This document shows positions 5,727 to 13,003 of a stretch of 13,003 nucleotides of DNA, in pieces. How positions within the stretch are numbered: the stretch's first letter is position 1; every line of letters starts with the position of its first letter. Source of the DNA: Bacillota bacterium (lineage in GTDB: Bacteria; Bacillota; Sulfobacillia; RBS10-35; JAJYVM01). The notes under the pieces were generated by a model, which had not been told where the DNA came from, did not search any database, and worked only from the letters and a program-made list of their open reading frames with translations. A program made the position numbers and the translations under genes. The stretch covers positions 1 to 13,003 of the forward strand of contig JAJYVM010000061.1 in assembly GCA_021792015.1 (NCBI GenBank), in the 5' to 3' direction.

Positions 5727-5753
5727 GCGGGCGGCGCGCAAGGCGCCGCCCGC
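5727..5753 (-). terminator. GC-rich hairpin just after the BNR-repeat gene
   Basis: Perfect 11-bp stem, gcgggcggcgc (5727-5737) with gcgccgcccgc (5743-5753), and loop gcaag, which is CTTGC on the transcribed minus strand. It lies 11 bases after the stop at 5765. No U-tract follows directly; the classical terminator at 5678-5720 is next. Stem size, position and loop match the hairpin at 321-345. Confidence 0.55.
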
Positions 5754-5764
5754 ACCCACACGGC

Positions 5765-8700
5765 TTACTCGGGGATCTCGATGAGCGGGATGGCGGAGGC
5801 CCGCAGCCTTTCGCCCAGGGAGGGCACCTGCTCGTCCATCAGGGCGGCCAGGCGCTTCAGGTGGCCGTCCGCCCGCTCGGCCATCTCCGCGAACACGGCG
5901 CGCACCTGCTCCGTCGGCGCGGCGTCGGCGTACGCCACGGTCGACTGCAGCGAGGCCAGCTTGCTGTTCACCTTCGGCGGGTAGTTGAACGAGTCGGCGC
6001 GGCCCTTGGCCCGCGACTCGCAGAGCTCGCCCTCGATCTCGGCCACGCCGCGCTCCAGGGACGCTGCGGCCTCGCCCAGGGCGCCGGGGGCGCGTTTGGA
6101 CCACTCGGTCAGCTGCCGGCGCACGGCGCGGGCCCGCAGGACGCCCTTATGCACCTCGGTCAGCTTGTCGCGGATCGCCATCAGCAGCTCGAACTGGGCG
6201 CGCAGGTCCTCGTCGGAGGCCTCGATGCGCGGGTCGCGCCGGATCTCGAAGGTGCGGCTCTGGGTCTGGCCGCCGGCCGTGAGATCGACCCGGTAGGTGC
6301 CGGGCGGGGCCACCGGCCCGATCGTGCTGCCGCCCCAGTAGGCGGAGAGGACGCCGTCCGGGAGCTTGGTGGCGTCGGGGTAGCGCATGTTCCAGAGGTA
6401 GCGGTTGAGGCCCTTTGTGCCCTTCAGCTCCTGCTGCTTGATCAGCGCGCCCTGGCTGTCGTGGAAGGCGAGGGTGGCCGGCATGGGGCCCGGCAGCTCG
6501 AACTGGATCAGGGCGCCGATGGGCGGGTTCTCGCCGGCGTCCAGGAAGTGAACGCGCCCGTCGACGACCTTGCCGGTGGCGCCGCCGGCGCTCACGCGCG
6601 GGTAGGTCTTGATGCCCGGCGTGGTCGGGGCCGGGAAGCGGCCGGGCGGCAGGAAGCGGATGCTGGCGCGCGGCTGGAAGAGGCAGGCCGTGCCCTGCGG
6701 GCCCTGCCGCAGGGGCGTGACGTCGTCCAGGACCCAGAACGAGCGGCCGTGGGTGGCCAGGATCAGGTCGTCGTCCCTGATCGTGAGGTCGTGGATCGGC
6801 ACGACGGGCAGGTTGCCGCCCAGCCGCTCCCAGCGGGCCCCGTCGTCCCAGGAGACGTACACGCCCGTCTCCGTGCCGGCGTAGAGCATGCCGCGCCGCT
6901 TGGGATCCTCGCGGATGACCCGCGTGAAGTCCGCGATGCCGGCGTCGATCCGCTGCCAGCTCCTGCCGTAGTCGGCGGTCCTGAAGAGGTAGGGCGCGGT
7001 GTCGTCCAGCTTGTAGCGGGTGGCCGCCACGTAGGCCACGGCGGGGTCGTGGGGCGAGGCCTCGATGATGCTGATCATGGCCCACTCGGGCAGGTCCTGC
7101 GGGGTCACGTTCGTCCAGGTGCCGCCGTTGTCCCGGCTCACGTGGACGAGGCCGTCGTCGGAGCCGGCCCAGAACAGCCCGCGCTGCAGCGCCGACTCGG
7201 CGAAGGCGAAGACCGTCGGGTACATCTCGGTGCTGACGTTGTCCTTGGTGATGGGGCCGCCCGAAGACTGCATCGTGCGCGGATCGGCCCGCGTCAGGTC
7301 CGGGCTGATCTGCTCGAAGCTGTGGCCCTCGTTCGTGGAGCGGAAGACGGCTTCGCCGCAGGCGTAGAGCACGTTCGGATCGTGCGGGGACAGGTGGATG
7401 GGGAACGTCCATTGGAACCGGTGGCGCAGCTCCACGGCGCCGAAGCCGATGGGGTCGTCCGGCCAGACGGTGATGTCGCGCGCCTGGCCCGTGCGGTGGT
7501 TGTAGCGGGTCATGCGCGAGGCGTAGCTGCCGGCGAAGACGATGTCGGGGTCGTCGGGGCGCACGGCGATGTAGCCGCTCTCGCCGCCGCCCACCGGGTA
7601 GCACTCGCCGACGCCGATCGCGCCGTGATCGGACCGGCTCGGCACGCTCAGGGTCGTGTTGTCCTGCTGGGCGCCGTAGATGCGGTACGGGAAGCGCGTG
7701 TCGGTGGTGACGTGGTAGAACTGCGCCGTCGGCTGGTTGTAGATGGTGGACCAGGTGGCGCCGCCGTTCAGCGACACGCAGGCGCCGCCGTCGTTGCCCT
7801 CCACCATCCGCTCGGGGTCGGCCGGGTCGATCCAGAGGTCGTGGTTATCGCCGTGCGGGGTGGGGATCTCGGCGAACGAGCGGCCCGCGTCGTGGCTGAC
7901 GTGCATGCGCAGGTTCAGGACGTAGACCGTCTCGGGGTCGGTCGGGTGGGCGTAGGTGTGCATGTAGTACCAGGGGCGCTGGCGCAGGTCGGCGTGGTCG
8001 TTGATCTTGGCCCAGGCGGCGCCGGCGTCCTCGGAGCGGAAGAGGCCGCCGTCGGTGGCCTCCACCATCGCCCAGACCCGGTCGCCGTGGCTGGCGACGC
8101 CGATGCGGCCCTTGAGCCCCGTGGGCAGCCCGTTCGTCAGCTCGGCCCAGGTGTCGCCGCCGTCGGCGGACTTCCAGAGGCCGCTGCCCTGCCCGCCGCT
8201 GTCCATGAAGTGCGGGCCCCGGCGGACCTGGTACATCGCCGCGTACAGCACCCGCGGATTGAAGGGGTCCATGCAGAGGTCGATGCAGCCCGTGTCCGCG
8301 TCGTGGAAGAGGACGAGGTCCCAGGTGCGGCCGCCGTCGCGGCTGCGGTAGACGCCCCGCTCCCGGTTGGGGCCGAAGGCGTGGCCGAGCGCGGCCACGT
8401 ACACGAGGTCGGGGTTATTGGGATGGATGCGCACGCGGCCGATGTGGCGGGTGGCGGCGAGGCCGAGGCTCCGCCACGTCTTGCCGGCGTCGTCGGAGCG
8501 GTAGACGCCGTCGCCGTGCGACACGTTGCCGCGCAGGCAGGCCTCGCCCGTGCCCGCGTAAATCACGTTCCGGTCGGCCTGGGACACCGCGATGGCGCCG
8601 ACGGGCGCGGTGCGGAAGTAGCCGTCGCTGATGTTCTCCCAGGTCGTGCCGGCGTCGGTGGTCTTCCAGACCCCGCCCGAGCAGGCCCCGAAGTAGAAGG

Positions 8701-8788
8701 TCGCGCGATGGCGCGGGTCGCCGGCCACCGCCACGACGCGGCCGCCGCGGTGCGGGCCCGCCTCCCGCCAGCGGAGCGTGTCCAGCAT
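5765..8788 (-). CDS. BNR/Asp-box beta-propeller protein (sortilin/VPS10-like, annotated as glycosyl hydrolase)
   Basis: A 1007-aa protein. About eleven Asp-box (S/T-x-D-x-G-x-x-W) repeats are visible from near residue 40 to about 680, for example KTTDAGTTWENI, RSDDAGKTWRSL, RSRDGGRTWDLV, KSADGGDTWAEL, VSRDNGGTWTNV and RTADYGRSWQRI. They predict a large, probably double, beta-propeller. After it comes an FlgD/Ig-like beta domain around IGALIQFELPGPMPATLAFH and PPGTYRVDLTAGG, then a helical C-terminal region of roughly 150 residues (FELLMAIRDKLTEVHKGVLR onward). Relatives are often called glycosyl hydrolases, but activity is generally unproven. Unusually, there is no signal peptide: the protein begins directly with MLDTLRWREAGPHRGGRVVA, so it should be cytoplasmic unless exported otherwise. 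The ATG at 8788 follows a good site (aaggggtgat on minus). Monocistronic, divergent from hsp20. Confidence 0.88.
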   Translation of the reverse strand: MLDTLRWREAGPHRGGRVVAVAGDPRHRATFYFGACSGGVWKTTDAGTTWENISDGYFRTAPVGAIAVSQADRNVIYAGTGEACLRGNVSHGDGVYRSDDAGKTWRSLGLAATRHIGRVRIHPNNPDLVYVAALGHAFGPNRERGVYRSRDGGRTWDLVLFHDADTGCIDLCMDPFNPRVLYAAMYQVRRGPHFMDSGGQGSGLWKSADGGDTWAELTNGLPTGLKGRIGVASHGDRVWAMVEATDGGLFRSEDAGAAWAKINDHADLRQRPWYYMHTYAHPTDPETVYVLNLRMHVSHDAGRSFAEIPTPHGDNHDLWIDPADPERMVEGNDGGACVSLNGGATWSTIYNQPTAQFYHVTTDTRFPYRIYGAQQDNTTLSVPSRSDHGAIGVGECYPVGGGESGYIAVRPDDPDIVFAGSYASRMTRYNHRTGQARDITVWPDDPIGFGAVELRHRFQWTFPIHLSPHDPNVLYACGEAVFRSTNEGHSFEQISPDLTRADPRTMQSSGGPITKDNVSTEMYPTVFAFAESALQRGLFWAGSDDGLVHVSRDNGGTWTNVTPQDLPEWAMISIIEASPHDPAVAYVAATRYKLDDTAPYLFRTADYGRSWQRIDAGIADFTRVIREDPKRRGMLYAGTETGVYVSWDDGARWERLGGNLPVVPIHDLTIRDDDLILATHGRSFWVLDDVTPLRQGPQGTACLFQPRASIRFLPPGRFPAPTTPGIKTYPRVSAGGATGKVVDGRVHFLDAGENPPIGALIQFELPGPMPATLAFHDSQGALIKQQELKGTKGLNRYLWNMRYPDATKLPDGVLSAYWGGSTIGPVAPPGTYRVDLTAGGQTQSRTFEIRRDPRIEASDEDLRAQFELLMAIRDKLTEVHKGVLRARAVRRQLTEWSKRAPGALGEAAASLERGVAEIEGELCESRAKGRADSFNYPPKVNSKLASLQSTVAYADAAPTEQVRAVFAEMAERADGHLKRLAALMDEQVPSLGERLRASAIPLIEIPE

Positions 8789-8900
8789 CGAGGATCACCC
8801 CTTGCCGCCCCCGCTTCGGGCTGCGAAAGGTCCTTCCCTGCCGCATGGCGGCCGGAGCGCCTGGGGAGCCTTGGCGCGGGAGGTGTCGAACACGGGCCTC

Positions 8901-9317
8901 ATGCCGTGGAACGGCGGCCGCGCCAGCCTGCTGGACCGCCTGTTCGACGAGCCCTGGCGCATGCTGGGCACGGTGGTCGAGCGTGACGCGCCGGCCGTGG
9001 AGGTCTTCGAGCGCGGCGACGAGGTGGTCGTGCGCGCCGAGCTGGCCGGGATCGACCCGCAGGACATCGATGTGCACCTGGACGAGGACGTGGTCACGCT
9101 GCGCGGCGAGCGCCGCCAGGACGCGCAGCGGCCGCAGGGCGGCTACTACCAGAGCGAGCGGCGCTACGGCGCGTTCGTGCGCACCCTCAGCCTGCCGGCG
9201 CCCGTGGACCCCGAGCGGGCCCGCGCCCGCATCCGCCACGGCCTGCTGGAGATCAGCGCCCCGCGGCGCCGGGACGATCCGCGTCACGGGCGCAAGCTCC
9301 AGGTGGAGCTGCAGTAG
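8901..9317 (+). CDS. Small heat shock protein, Hsp20/alpha-crystallin family
   Basis: This 138-aa protein has the layout of a bacterial Hsp20. A short N-terminal arm (MPWNGGRASLLDRLFDEPWR) leads into the alpha-crystallin domain, from VEVFERGDEVVVRAELAGID through VHLDEDVVTLRGER, then RRYGAFVRTLSLP. The ARIRHGLLEISAP segment is the conserved A-x-x-x-x-G-L motif, and the end (KLQVELQ) may hold a relaxed I-x-I/V anchor. It holds unfolding proteins until ATP-driven chaperones act. The ATG at 8901 gives the usual Hsp20 N-terminus; gggaggtg lies about 17 bases upstream, so a GTG at 8883 is possible. The frame stays open back into the neighbour's start region, which is probably incidental. No CIRCE element was seen. 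It is divergent from the BNR gene and overlaps the DUF815 gene at the 3' end. Confidence 0.92.
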   Translation: MPWNGGRASLLDRLFDEPWRMLGTVVERDAPAVEVFERGDEVVVRAELAGIDPQDIDVHLDEDVVTLRGERRQDAQRPQGGYYQSERRYGAFVRTLSLPAPVDPERARARIRHGLLEISAPRRRDDPRHGRKLQVELQ

Positions 9318-10479
9318 CCCCGCGGCCGCGGGAGGCGGGGTCCGCTGAGGCGGCGGCCTCGGCGGCCTCGGCGACCAGCACGTCCACCAGCTGGCGGGCG
9401 CTCCTCCCGGAGCGCCCGCTGCCCCACATCGCCCACTGCAGGGCCCGCTCGCGCAGGCGCGTGCCGTCGAGCGGCAGCCCGCGCGCGCGGCAGAGCCCCT
9501 GCACGATGGCCAGGTAGCCCTGCTCGTCCGGCGTGGCGAAGCGCAGGGTGAGGCCGAAGCGGTCGGCCAGGGAGACCTTCTCCTCGATGGTGTCCTCGCC
9601 GTGCAGGTCCTCGCGCTCGGAAAAGCCCTCGTGCACCAGGTGGCGGCGGTTGGACGTGGCGTAGACCAGGAGGTTTTCCGGCCGCGCCTCCACCCCGCCC
9701 TCCAGGGCCGCCTTGAGGGCCTTGTACTCGGTCTCGGCCGACTCGAACGACAGGTCGTCGAGGAAGGCGATGAAGCGCTGGCGGCGCCCGCGCACGGCGG
9801 CCGCCAGGGCCGGAAAGTCGCGGAACACCTGCCGGCCGGCCTCGATCAGGCGCAGGCCGCGGTCCTGGTAGACGGTCAGCAGGGCCTTGACGCTGCTGGA
9901 CTTGCCGGTGCCGCGCCCCCCGTAGAGCAGGACGTCGTGGGCCGGCAGGCCGCCCAGGAACCGCTCGGTGTTGGCGGCCAGCGCGGCGCGCGCCTCCTGC
10001 TGGCCGATGAGCTCGCCCGGTGCGACGAGGTCGGGCTGGGGCACCGGCAGCAGCCGCCCGCGCTGGAAGCGGAACGCGGGGTGGCGGGCGAAGGCGCCGC
10101 AGCCGTGGCGGCGGTGGTGCTCGGCCAGGTCCCCAAGGCAGGCGCCCCAGTCGGGTGCGGCGGCCAGGGTCCGGGCGGCCGCGGCCGGCTCCCCCGTCCC
10201 CCAGGCGGGGCCGACGCCGGGCGGGGCCGCGGCGGCGATCGCCTGCAGGGCCCGCAGGTCCTCGCGCGCCGCATCGGCCAGCCAGCCGGCGCAGGCCGCG
10301 CCACCGCGCGCCTCCGCGTCGCGGGTCCAGGGGTTGTCGGCGTACACGATCCGGTCGATGACGGCATCGCGCCAGGCATCCCCGCCCAGGGGCGGAACCT
10401 GGGCGGCCAGGGCGGCCAGGGCTGCGAAGCGCTCCTCGGCGGGGGCGGGGGTGAAGAGGTCGTCCCGGTAAATGCGCAT
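9253..10479 (-). CDS. DUF815-family AAA+ ATPase
   Basis: A 408-aa protein. Walker A is GGRGTGKSS (187-195); Walker B is FIAFLDDLSFE (236-246); a sensor-1-like Asn occurs in YATSNRRH; and a sensor-2-type segment is SARQLVDVL near residue 370. This order, with the GELIGQQEARAALAANTERF helix before Walker A, fits the DUF815 group of AAA+ ATPases, whose cellular role is not established. The N-terminal 150 residues form an Ala-rich helical domain. The ATG at 10479 (MRIYRDDLFTP) is the most natural start, although its ribosome site is weak. The last ~35 residues (Ala/Gly/Arg-rich) extend past the conserved domain and are encoded opposite the 3' end of hsp20, a 65-base convergent overlap. Probably cytosolic. 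Divergent from the DHA2 exporter. Confidence 0.88.
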   Translation of the reverse strand: MRIYRDDLFTPAPAEERFAALAALAAQVPPLGGDAWRDAVIDRIVYADNPWTRDAEARGGAACAGWLADAAREDLRALQAIAAAAPPGVGPAWGTGEPAAAARTLAAAPDWGACLGDLAEHHRRHGCGAFARHPAFRFQRGRLLPVPQPDLVAPGELIGQQEARAALAANTERFLGGLPAHDVLLYGGRGTGKSSSVKALLTVYQDRGLRLIEAGRQVFRDFPALAAAVRGRRQRFIAFLDDLSFESAETEYKALKAALEGGVEARPENLLVYATSNRRHLVHEGFSEREDLHGEDTIEEKVSLADRFGLTLRFATPDEQGYLAIVQGLCRARGLPLDGTRLRERALQWAMWGSGRSGRSARQLVDVLVAEAAEAAASADPASRGRGATAAPPGACARDADRPGAAGR

Positions 10480-10638
10480 GACCGACAGGCTTCGCGCCCT
10501 GGGCCGCAGCGTCCTACCCGGAGGCGGCGGCGAGTGCCGTCGGCCGCCAGGGCCGAACGGCCCACGCGATCCGCCATTGCACCCCTGCGTCGCCTGCACC
10601 ACAATAGCGGCGAGGGGAATATTTCGCCCCCCTCTCTT

Positions 10639-10651
10639 TTGGACCGTCCAA
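10639..10651. promoter_or_regulatory. Candidate repressor operator before the DHA2 exporter
   Basis: The sequence ttggac-c-gtccaa is a perfect 6+1+6 inverted repeat ending 14 bases before the ATG at 10666. It sits just upstream of, and touching, the ribosome site aagggg. Exporters of this kind are often controlled by TetR or MarR repressors that bind such repeats, but no regulator gene lies in the window. Possible promoter bases upstream (ttgcac at 10577, aatatt at 10618) are weak. Confidence 0.45.
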
Positions 10652-10665
10652 GGGGATGGGTGCGC

Positions 10666-12372
10666 ATGCGCCGCCTCGACTACAAGTGGATCGCGCTCTC
10701 CAACACCACGCTCGGGGCGTTCATGGCGGCCGTCGACGGCAGCATCGTCCTGATCTCGCTGCCGGCCATCTTCCGGGGCATCGGCATCAACCCGCTGGCA
10801 CCCGACGAGGCCGGCTACCTGCTCTGGCTGCTGCTCGGCTTCGGGGTCGTCACGGCCATCTTCCTCGTCACCTTCGGCCGCATCTCCGACATGTTCGGGC
10901 GCGTGCGCCTGTATAACGCGGGGTTCGCCATCTTCACCCTCGGGTCGATCATGCTCTCGCTCGTGCGCGGCCATGGCAACGGCGCGGCCATGGAGCTGAT
11001 CCTCTTCCGGCTGGTGCAGGCGGTGGGGGCGGGCTTTCTCACCTCCAACAGCGCCGCGATCCTGACCGACGCCTTCCCGTCCAACGAGCGCGGCATGGCG
11101 CTCGGCATCAACCAGATCGCCTTCGTGGGCGGCCAGCTGATCGGGCTCGTGGCCGGCGGGCTGCTGGCGGCCGTCGACTGGCACCTGATCTTCCTGGTGA
11201 GCGTGCCGGTCGGGCTCACGGGCACGGTCTGGGCCTACCTGCGCCTCAAGGAGATGGGCACCATCCAGCGCCACCAGCGGCTGGACGTGGCGGGCAACGC
11301 CACCTTCGCGGCCGGGCTGTTCCTGCTGCTGATGGGGATCACGTTCGCGCTGGAGCCGTACGGCAGCTCGCCGATGGGCTGGGGCAGCCCCACGGTGCTG
11401 GCCATGCTGGGGGTGGGGGCGGCGCTGCTGGCGATCTTCGTCTGGATCGAGACGAAGGTGCCGGAGCCGATGTTCAAGCTGCAGCTCTTCCAGCGGCGCC
11501 CGTTCTGGGCCGGGGTGTCGAGCGCGTTCCTGGCCTCGCTCGCCCGCGGCGGGCTGCAGTTCATGCTGGTCATCTGGCTGCAGGGGATCTGGCTGCCCCT
11601 GCACGGCTACAGCTTCGCGGTGACGCCGCTCTGGGCCGGGATCTTCATGATGCCGATGCCGATCGGCTTCACGCTGATGGGGCCGCTCTCCGGCTTTCTC
11701 TCCGACCGCTTCGGGGCGCGCACCTTCTCCACGGCCGGCATGGTGATCACGGCCCTGGCCTTCGTTGGGCTGAGCCGGCTTCCCGCCAACTTCGCCTACG
11801 TGCCCTTCGCGGCGCTGCTGCTGCTGATGGGGATCGGCATGGGCATGTTCATCGCGCCGAACACGGCCTCGATCATGAACTCCGTGCCGCGCGAGCACCG
11901 CGGGGCCGCCTCCGGCATGCGGGCCACGCTGCAGAACGCCGCCACGATCCTCAGCCAGGGGATCTTCTTCACCATCGTCATCGTGGGGCTGGCCGGCCAC
12001 CTGCCCGCGGCCATGGCGTCGGGCCTCACGGCGGCCGGGCTGCCGCGGGCGGCCGCCAGCCAGGTCGCCACCCTGGCGCCGACCGCCGCCCTGTTCGCGG
12101 CCTTCCTCGGGTATAACCCCATGGCCACCCTGCTGCCCAAGGGCGTGCTGGCACACCTATCGGCGGCCACCCGGGCCACGCTGCTGGGCGGCCGCTTCTT
12201 CCCGGCCCTGATCTCGCCGCCGTTCATGACCGGGCTGCGGGATGCCTTCGCCATCTCCGTGGGCCTGGCGCTGCTGGCTGCCCTGCTCTCGGCGCTGCGC
12301 GGGCAGCGCTTCGTCTACGAGGCTCCGGGCGAGGGCGAGGCGGCCGTGCACCCGGCGACAGGGGGCGAGTAG
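10666..12372 (+). CDS. DHA2-family MFS multidrug exporter (EmrB/QacA-like, 14 helices)
   Basis: A 568-aa membrane protein. Helix 1 carries the DHA2 hallmark as FMAAVDGSIVLISLPAI (Asp in place of the usual L-D-x-T-x-V-N pattern). Motif A follows helix 2 as FGRISDMFGRVRLYNAGF. The antiporter motif C region is around IAFVGGQLIGLVAGGLL in helix 5. Length and about 14 hydrophobic segments fit drug:H+ antiporters that export hydrophobic or cationic compounds. A long segment near the C-terminus (about residues 440-530) lies between the last two helices, as in relatives. The ATG at 10666 is preceded by aagggg at 10 bases; a GTG at 10660 in frame is possible. An operator-like inverted repeat overlaps the leader. 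Substrate unknown. Divergent from the DUF815 gene and apparently monocistronic. Confidence 0.9.
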   Translation: MRRLDYKWIALSNTTLGAFMAAVDGSIVLISLPAIFRGIGINPLAPDEAGYLLWLLLGFGVVTAIFLVTFGRISDMFGRVRLYNAGFAIFTLGSIMLSLVRGHGNGAAMELILFRLVQAVGAGFLTSNSAAILTDAFPSNERGMALGINQIAFVGGQLIGLVAGGLLAAVDWHLIFLVSVPVGLTGTVWAYLRLKEMGTIQRHQRLDVAGNATFAAGLFLLLMGITFALEPYGSSPMGWGSPTVLAMLGVGAALLAIFVWIETKVPEPMFKLQLFQRRPFWAGVSSAFLASLARGGLQFMLVIWLQGIWLPLHGYSFAVTPLWAGIFMMPMPIGFTLMGPLSGFLSDRFGARTFSTAGMVITALAFVGLSRLPANFAYVPFAALLLLMGIGMGMFIAPNTASIMNSVPREHRGAASGMRATLQNAATILSQGIFFTIVIVGLAGHLPAAMASGLTAAGLPRAAASQVATLAPTAALFAAFLGYNPMATLLPKGVLAHLSAATRATLLGGRFFPALISPPFMTGLRDAFAISVGLALLAALLSALRGQRFVYEAPGEGEAAVHPATGGE

Positions 12373-12755
12373 GCGGGCGCGCGGGCGGCGGAGGCGCGAA
12401 GGAACGCGGCAGCGCGGCCGCGGCCTCGGGCCGGCTCGGTGCGCGACACCGGGCGCGGACACCGGCCGGCCAATTCATTTGACCCGCTGGCCCGCGCCGT
12501 CCGGACCCCTCCCGCGACCGGATCGCATCGGTCGAAGGACGCTCAGGGCGGCGGCGAGGCGGGGTGGACAGGTGCCCCGCGTCAGCACGGACCCATGGGC
12601 AGGACACGGTGGAAGATCGACCGGGTTTGACCCAGCGGGCAGTGGAGGCCCGCCCTGAACCCTCCGGCGCCGTCTCGCGACCGGAGGAGCGCGGGAGACG
12701 CCGGAGGGCGGCTGGTGCAGGCCGCGCACACATCTGGACCCGCCGCCGCGGGCAT
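12373..12755. other. Intergenic stretch between convergent genes
   Basis: No convincing gene in 383 bases. Two hairpins are visible. One has arms cgaccg/cggtcg near 12517-12536. The larger one has outer arms at 12660-12669 and 12699-12708 (ccctccggcg/cgccggaggg) and inner arms tctc/gaga. Neither is followed by a T-run, but the larger one could slow transcription from either side. Open frames here are compositional. Confidence 0.5.
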
Positions 12756-13003
12756 TCACACGAGCCGCAACGCCGCCGCGACGCCTTGCAGGATCGTCGC
12801 GAACGTCTCCGGCGGCAAGCTCCCGAGGTAGCGAAGAACCCGGCGTGCATCGCAGCTACGCACCTGGTCGCATAGGGCCGCTGAGCCCGAACGGATGCCG
12901 GCGCCGCCGGGCAAACGCGGATAGAGGCCCGGATTGGCAGCCGCCCAGATCCCGACTTGGCTCGTGACGGGTACGATCAAGAGCGCAGGATACCGAACGG
13001 GCG
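12756..13003 (-). CDS. MazF/PemK-type toxin, C-terminal part (runs off right edge)
   Basis: The minus strand encodes 81 residues up to a TGA at 12756-12758, and the frame stays open to the window edge. Key features of MazF endoribonucleases are present: YPALLIVPVTSQVGIW (the V-P-L-T-S strand), NPGLYPRLPGG, then SAALCDQVRSCDARRVLRYL. The last of these contains the D-Q-V-R block that forms part of the RNA-binding and active region. The helical end (LPPETFATILQGVAAALRL) is complete. MazF toxins cut mRNA at short sequences and are held by a co-transcribed MazE-like antitoxin, which should lie upstream, beyond 13003. The N-terminal catalytic Arg strand is outside the window, so intactness cannot be judged. 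Confidence 0.82.
   Translation of the reverse strand, partial: PVRYPALLIVPVTSQVGIWAAANPGLYPRLPGGAGIRSGSAALCDQVRSCDARRVLRYLGSLPPETFATILQGVAAALRLV

Noticed and set aside
5861..8986. 1041-aa plus-strand open frame
   Set aside because: Antisense of the BNR-repeat gene; Asp-box repeats are clear on the minus strand and no domain is seen on plus.
9319..9332. 14-base perfect palindrome after the hsp20 stop as a terminator
   Set aside because: No T-run, only a short possible stem, and it lies inside the DUF815 coding region; likely a product of GC-rich codons.
9601..10660. N-terminal extension of the DHA2 exporter frame to 9601
   Set aside because: The frame is open but antisense to the DUF815 gene; the exporter begins at MRRLDYKW (10666) with its own ribosome site.
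1..13003. CRISPR arrays, tRNA or rRNA genes, complete insertion sequences
   Set aside because: No regularly spaced repeats, cloverleaf-like segments, rRNA-like stretches or transposase motifs were seen on reading both strands.

Overview
This is a high-GC bacterial window (roughly 70% G+C by eye) with many GTG starts and some very strong Shine-Dalgarno sites; one is a 10-base match to the canonical 16S rRNA 3' end. Long open frames antisense to the real genes are an effect of base composition. The gene mix (class III-like PPK2, DUF815 ATPase, cytoplasmic-looking BNR-repeat protein, ABC-2 permease, two MFS carriers) would suit a deep-branching high-GC Firmicute or a similar environmental lineage. 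That placement is only a guess, because the window has no rRNA or other marker gene.

Left part (1-2960, minus strand): a possible gene fragment at the left edge, then an MFS carrier (531-1928) overlapped at its 3' end by a small two-helix membrane protein (352-567) and closed by a GC-rich hairpin. Upstream of these lies a broken ABC-2 permease (2097-2860). It carries a frameshift near its end, and a scrap resembling an ABC ATPase sits out of frame at its start. On the plus strand, PPK2 (2991-3728) is intact.

Middle (3760-5760): a patch of toxin-antitoxin-type debris, partly lower in GC. It holds a hicB whose start region looks frameshifted, a hicA cut to about 13 codons, and, facing it, a multiply frameshifted RelE-like toxin remnant. 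That toxin is coupled by a GTGA overlap to an antitoxin-like ORF with a DPGQAWFW tail. Next comes an apparently intact DNA-polymerase-beta-type nucleotidyltransferase. The patch ends at a strong bidirectional terminator (5678-5720).

Right part (5765-12372): a 1007-aa BNR/Asp-box propeller protein (minus), a divergent Hsp20 (plus), a DUF815 AAA+ ATPase (minus) that overlaps the hsp20 3' end, and a divergent 14-helix DHA2-type drug exporter (plus) with a perfect 6+1+6 inverted repeat just before its start. The right edge contains the C-terminal part of a MazF/PemK toxin (minus) that runs off the window.

I see no CRISPR array, tRNA, rRNA or complete insertion sequence. The most informative structure is the junction of two decayed toxin-antitoxin modules near 4024-4027. 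I found no convincing wholly new multi-gene system.
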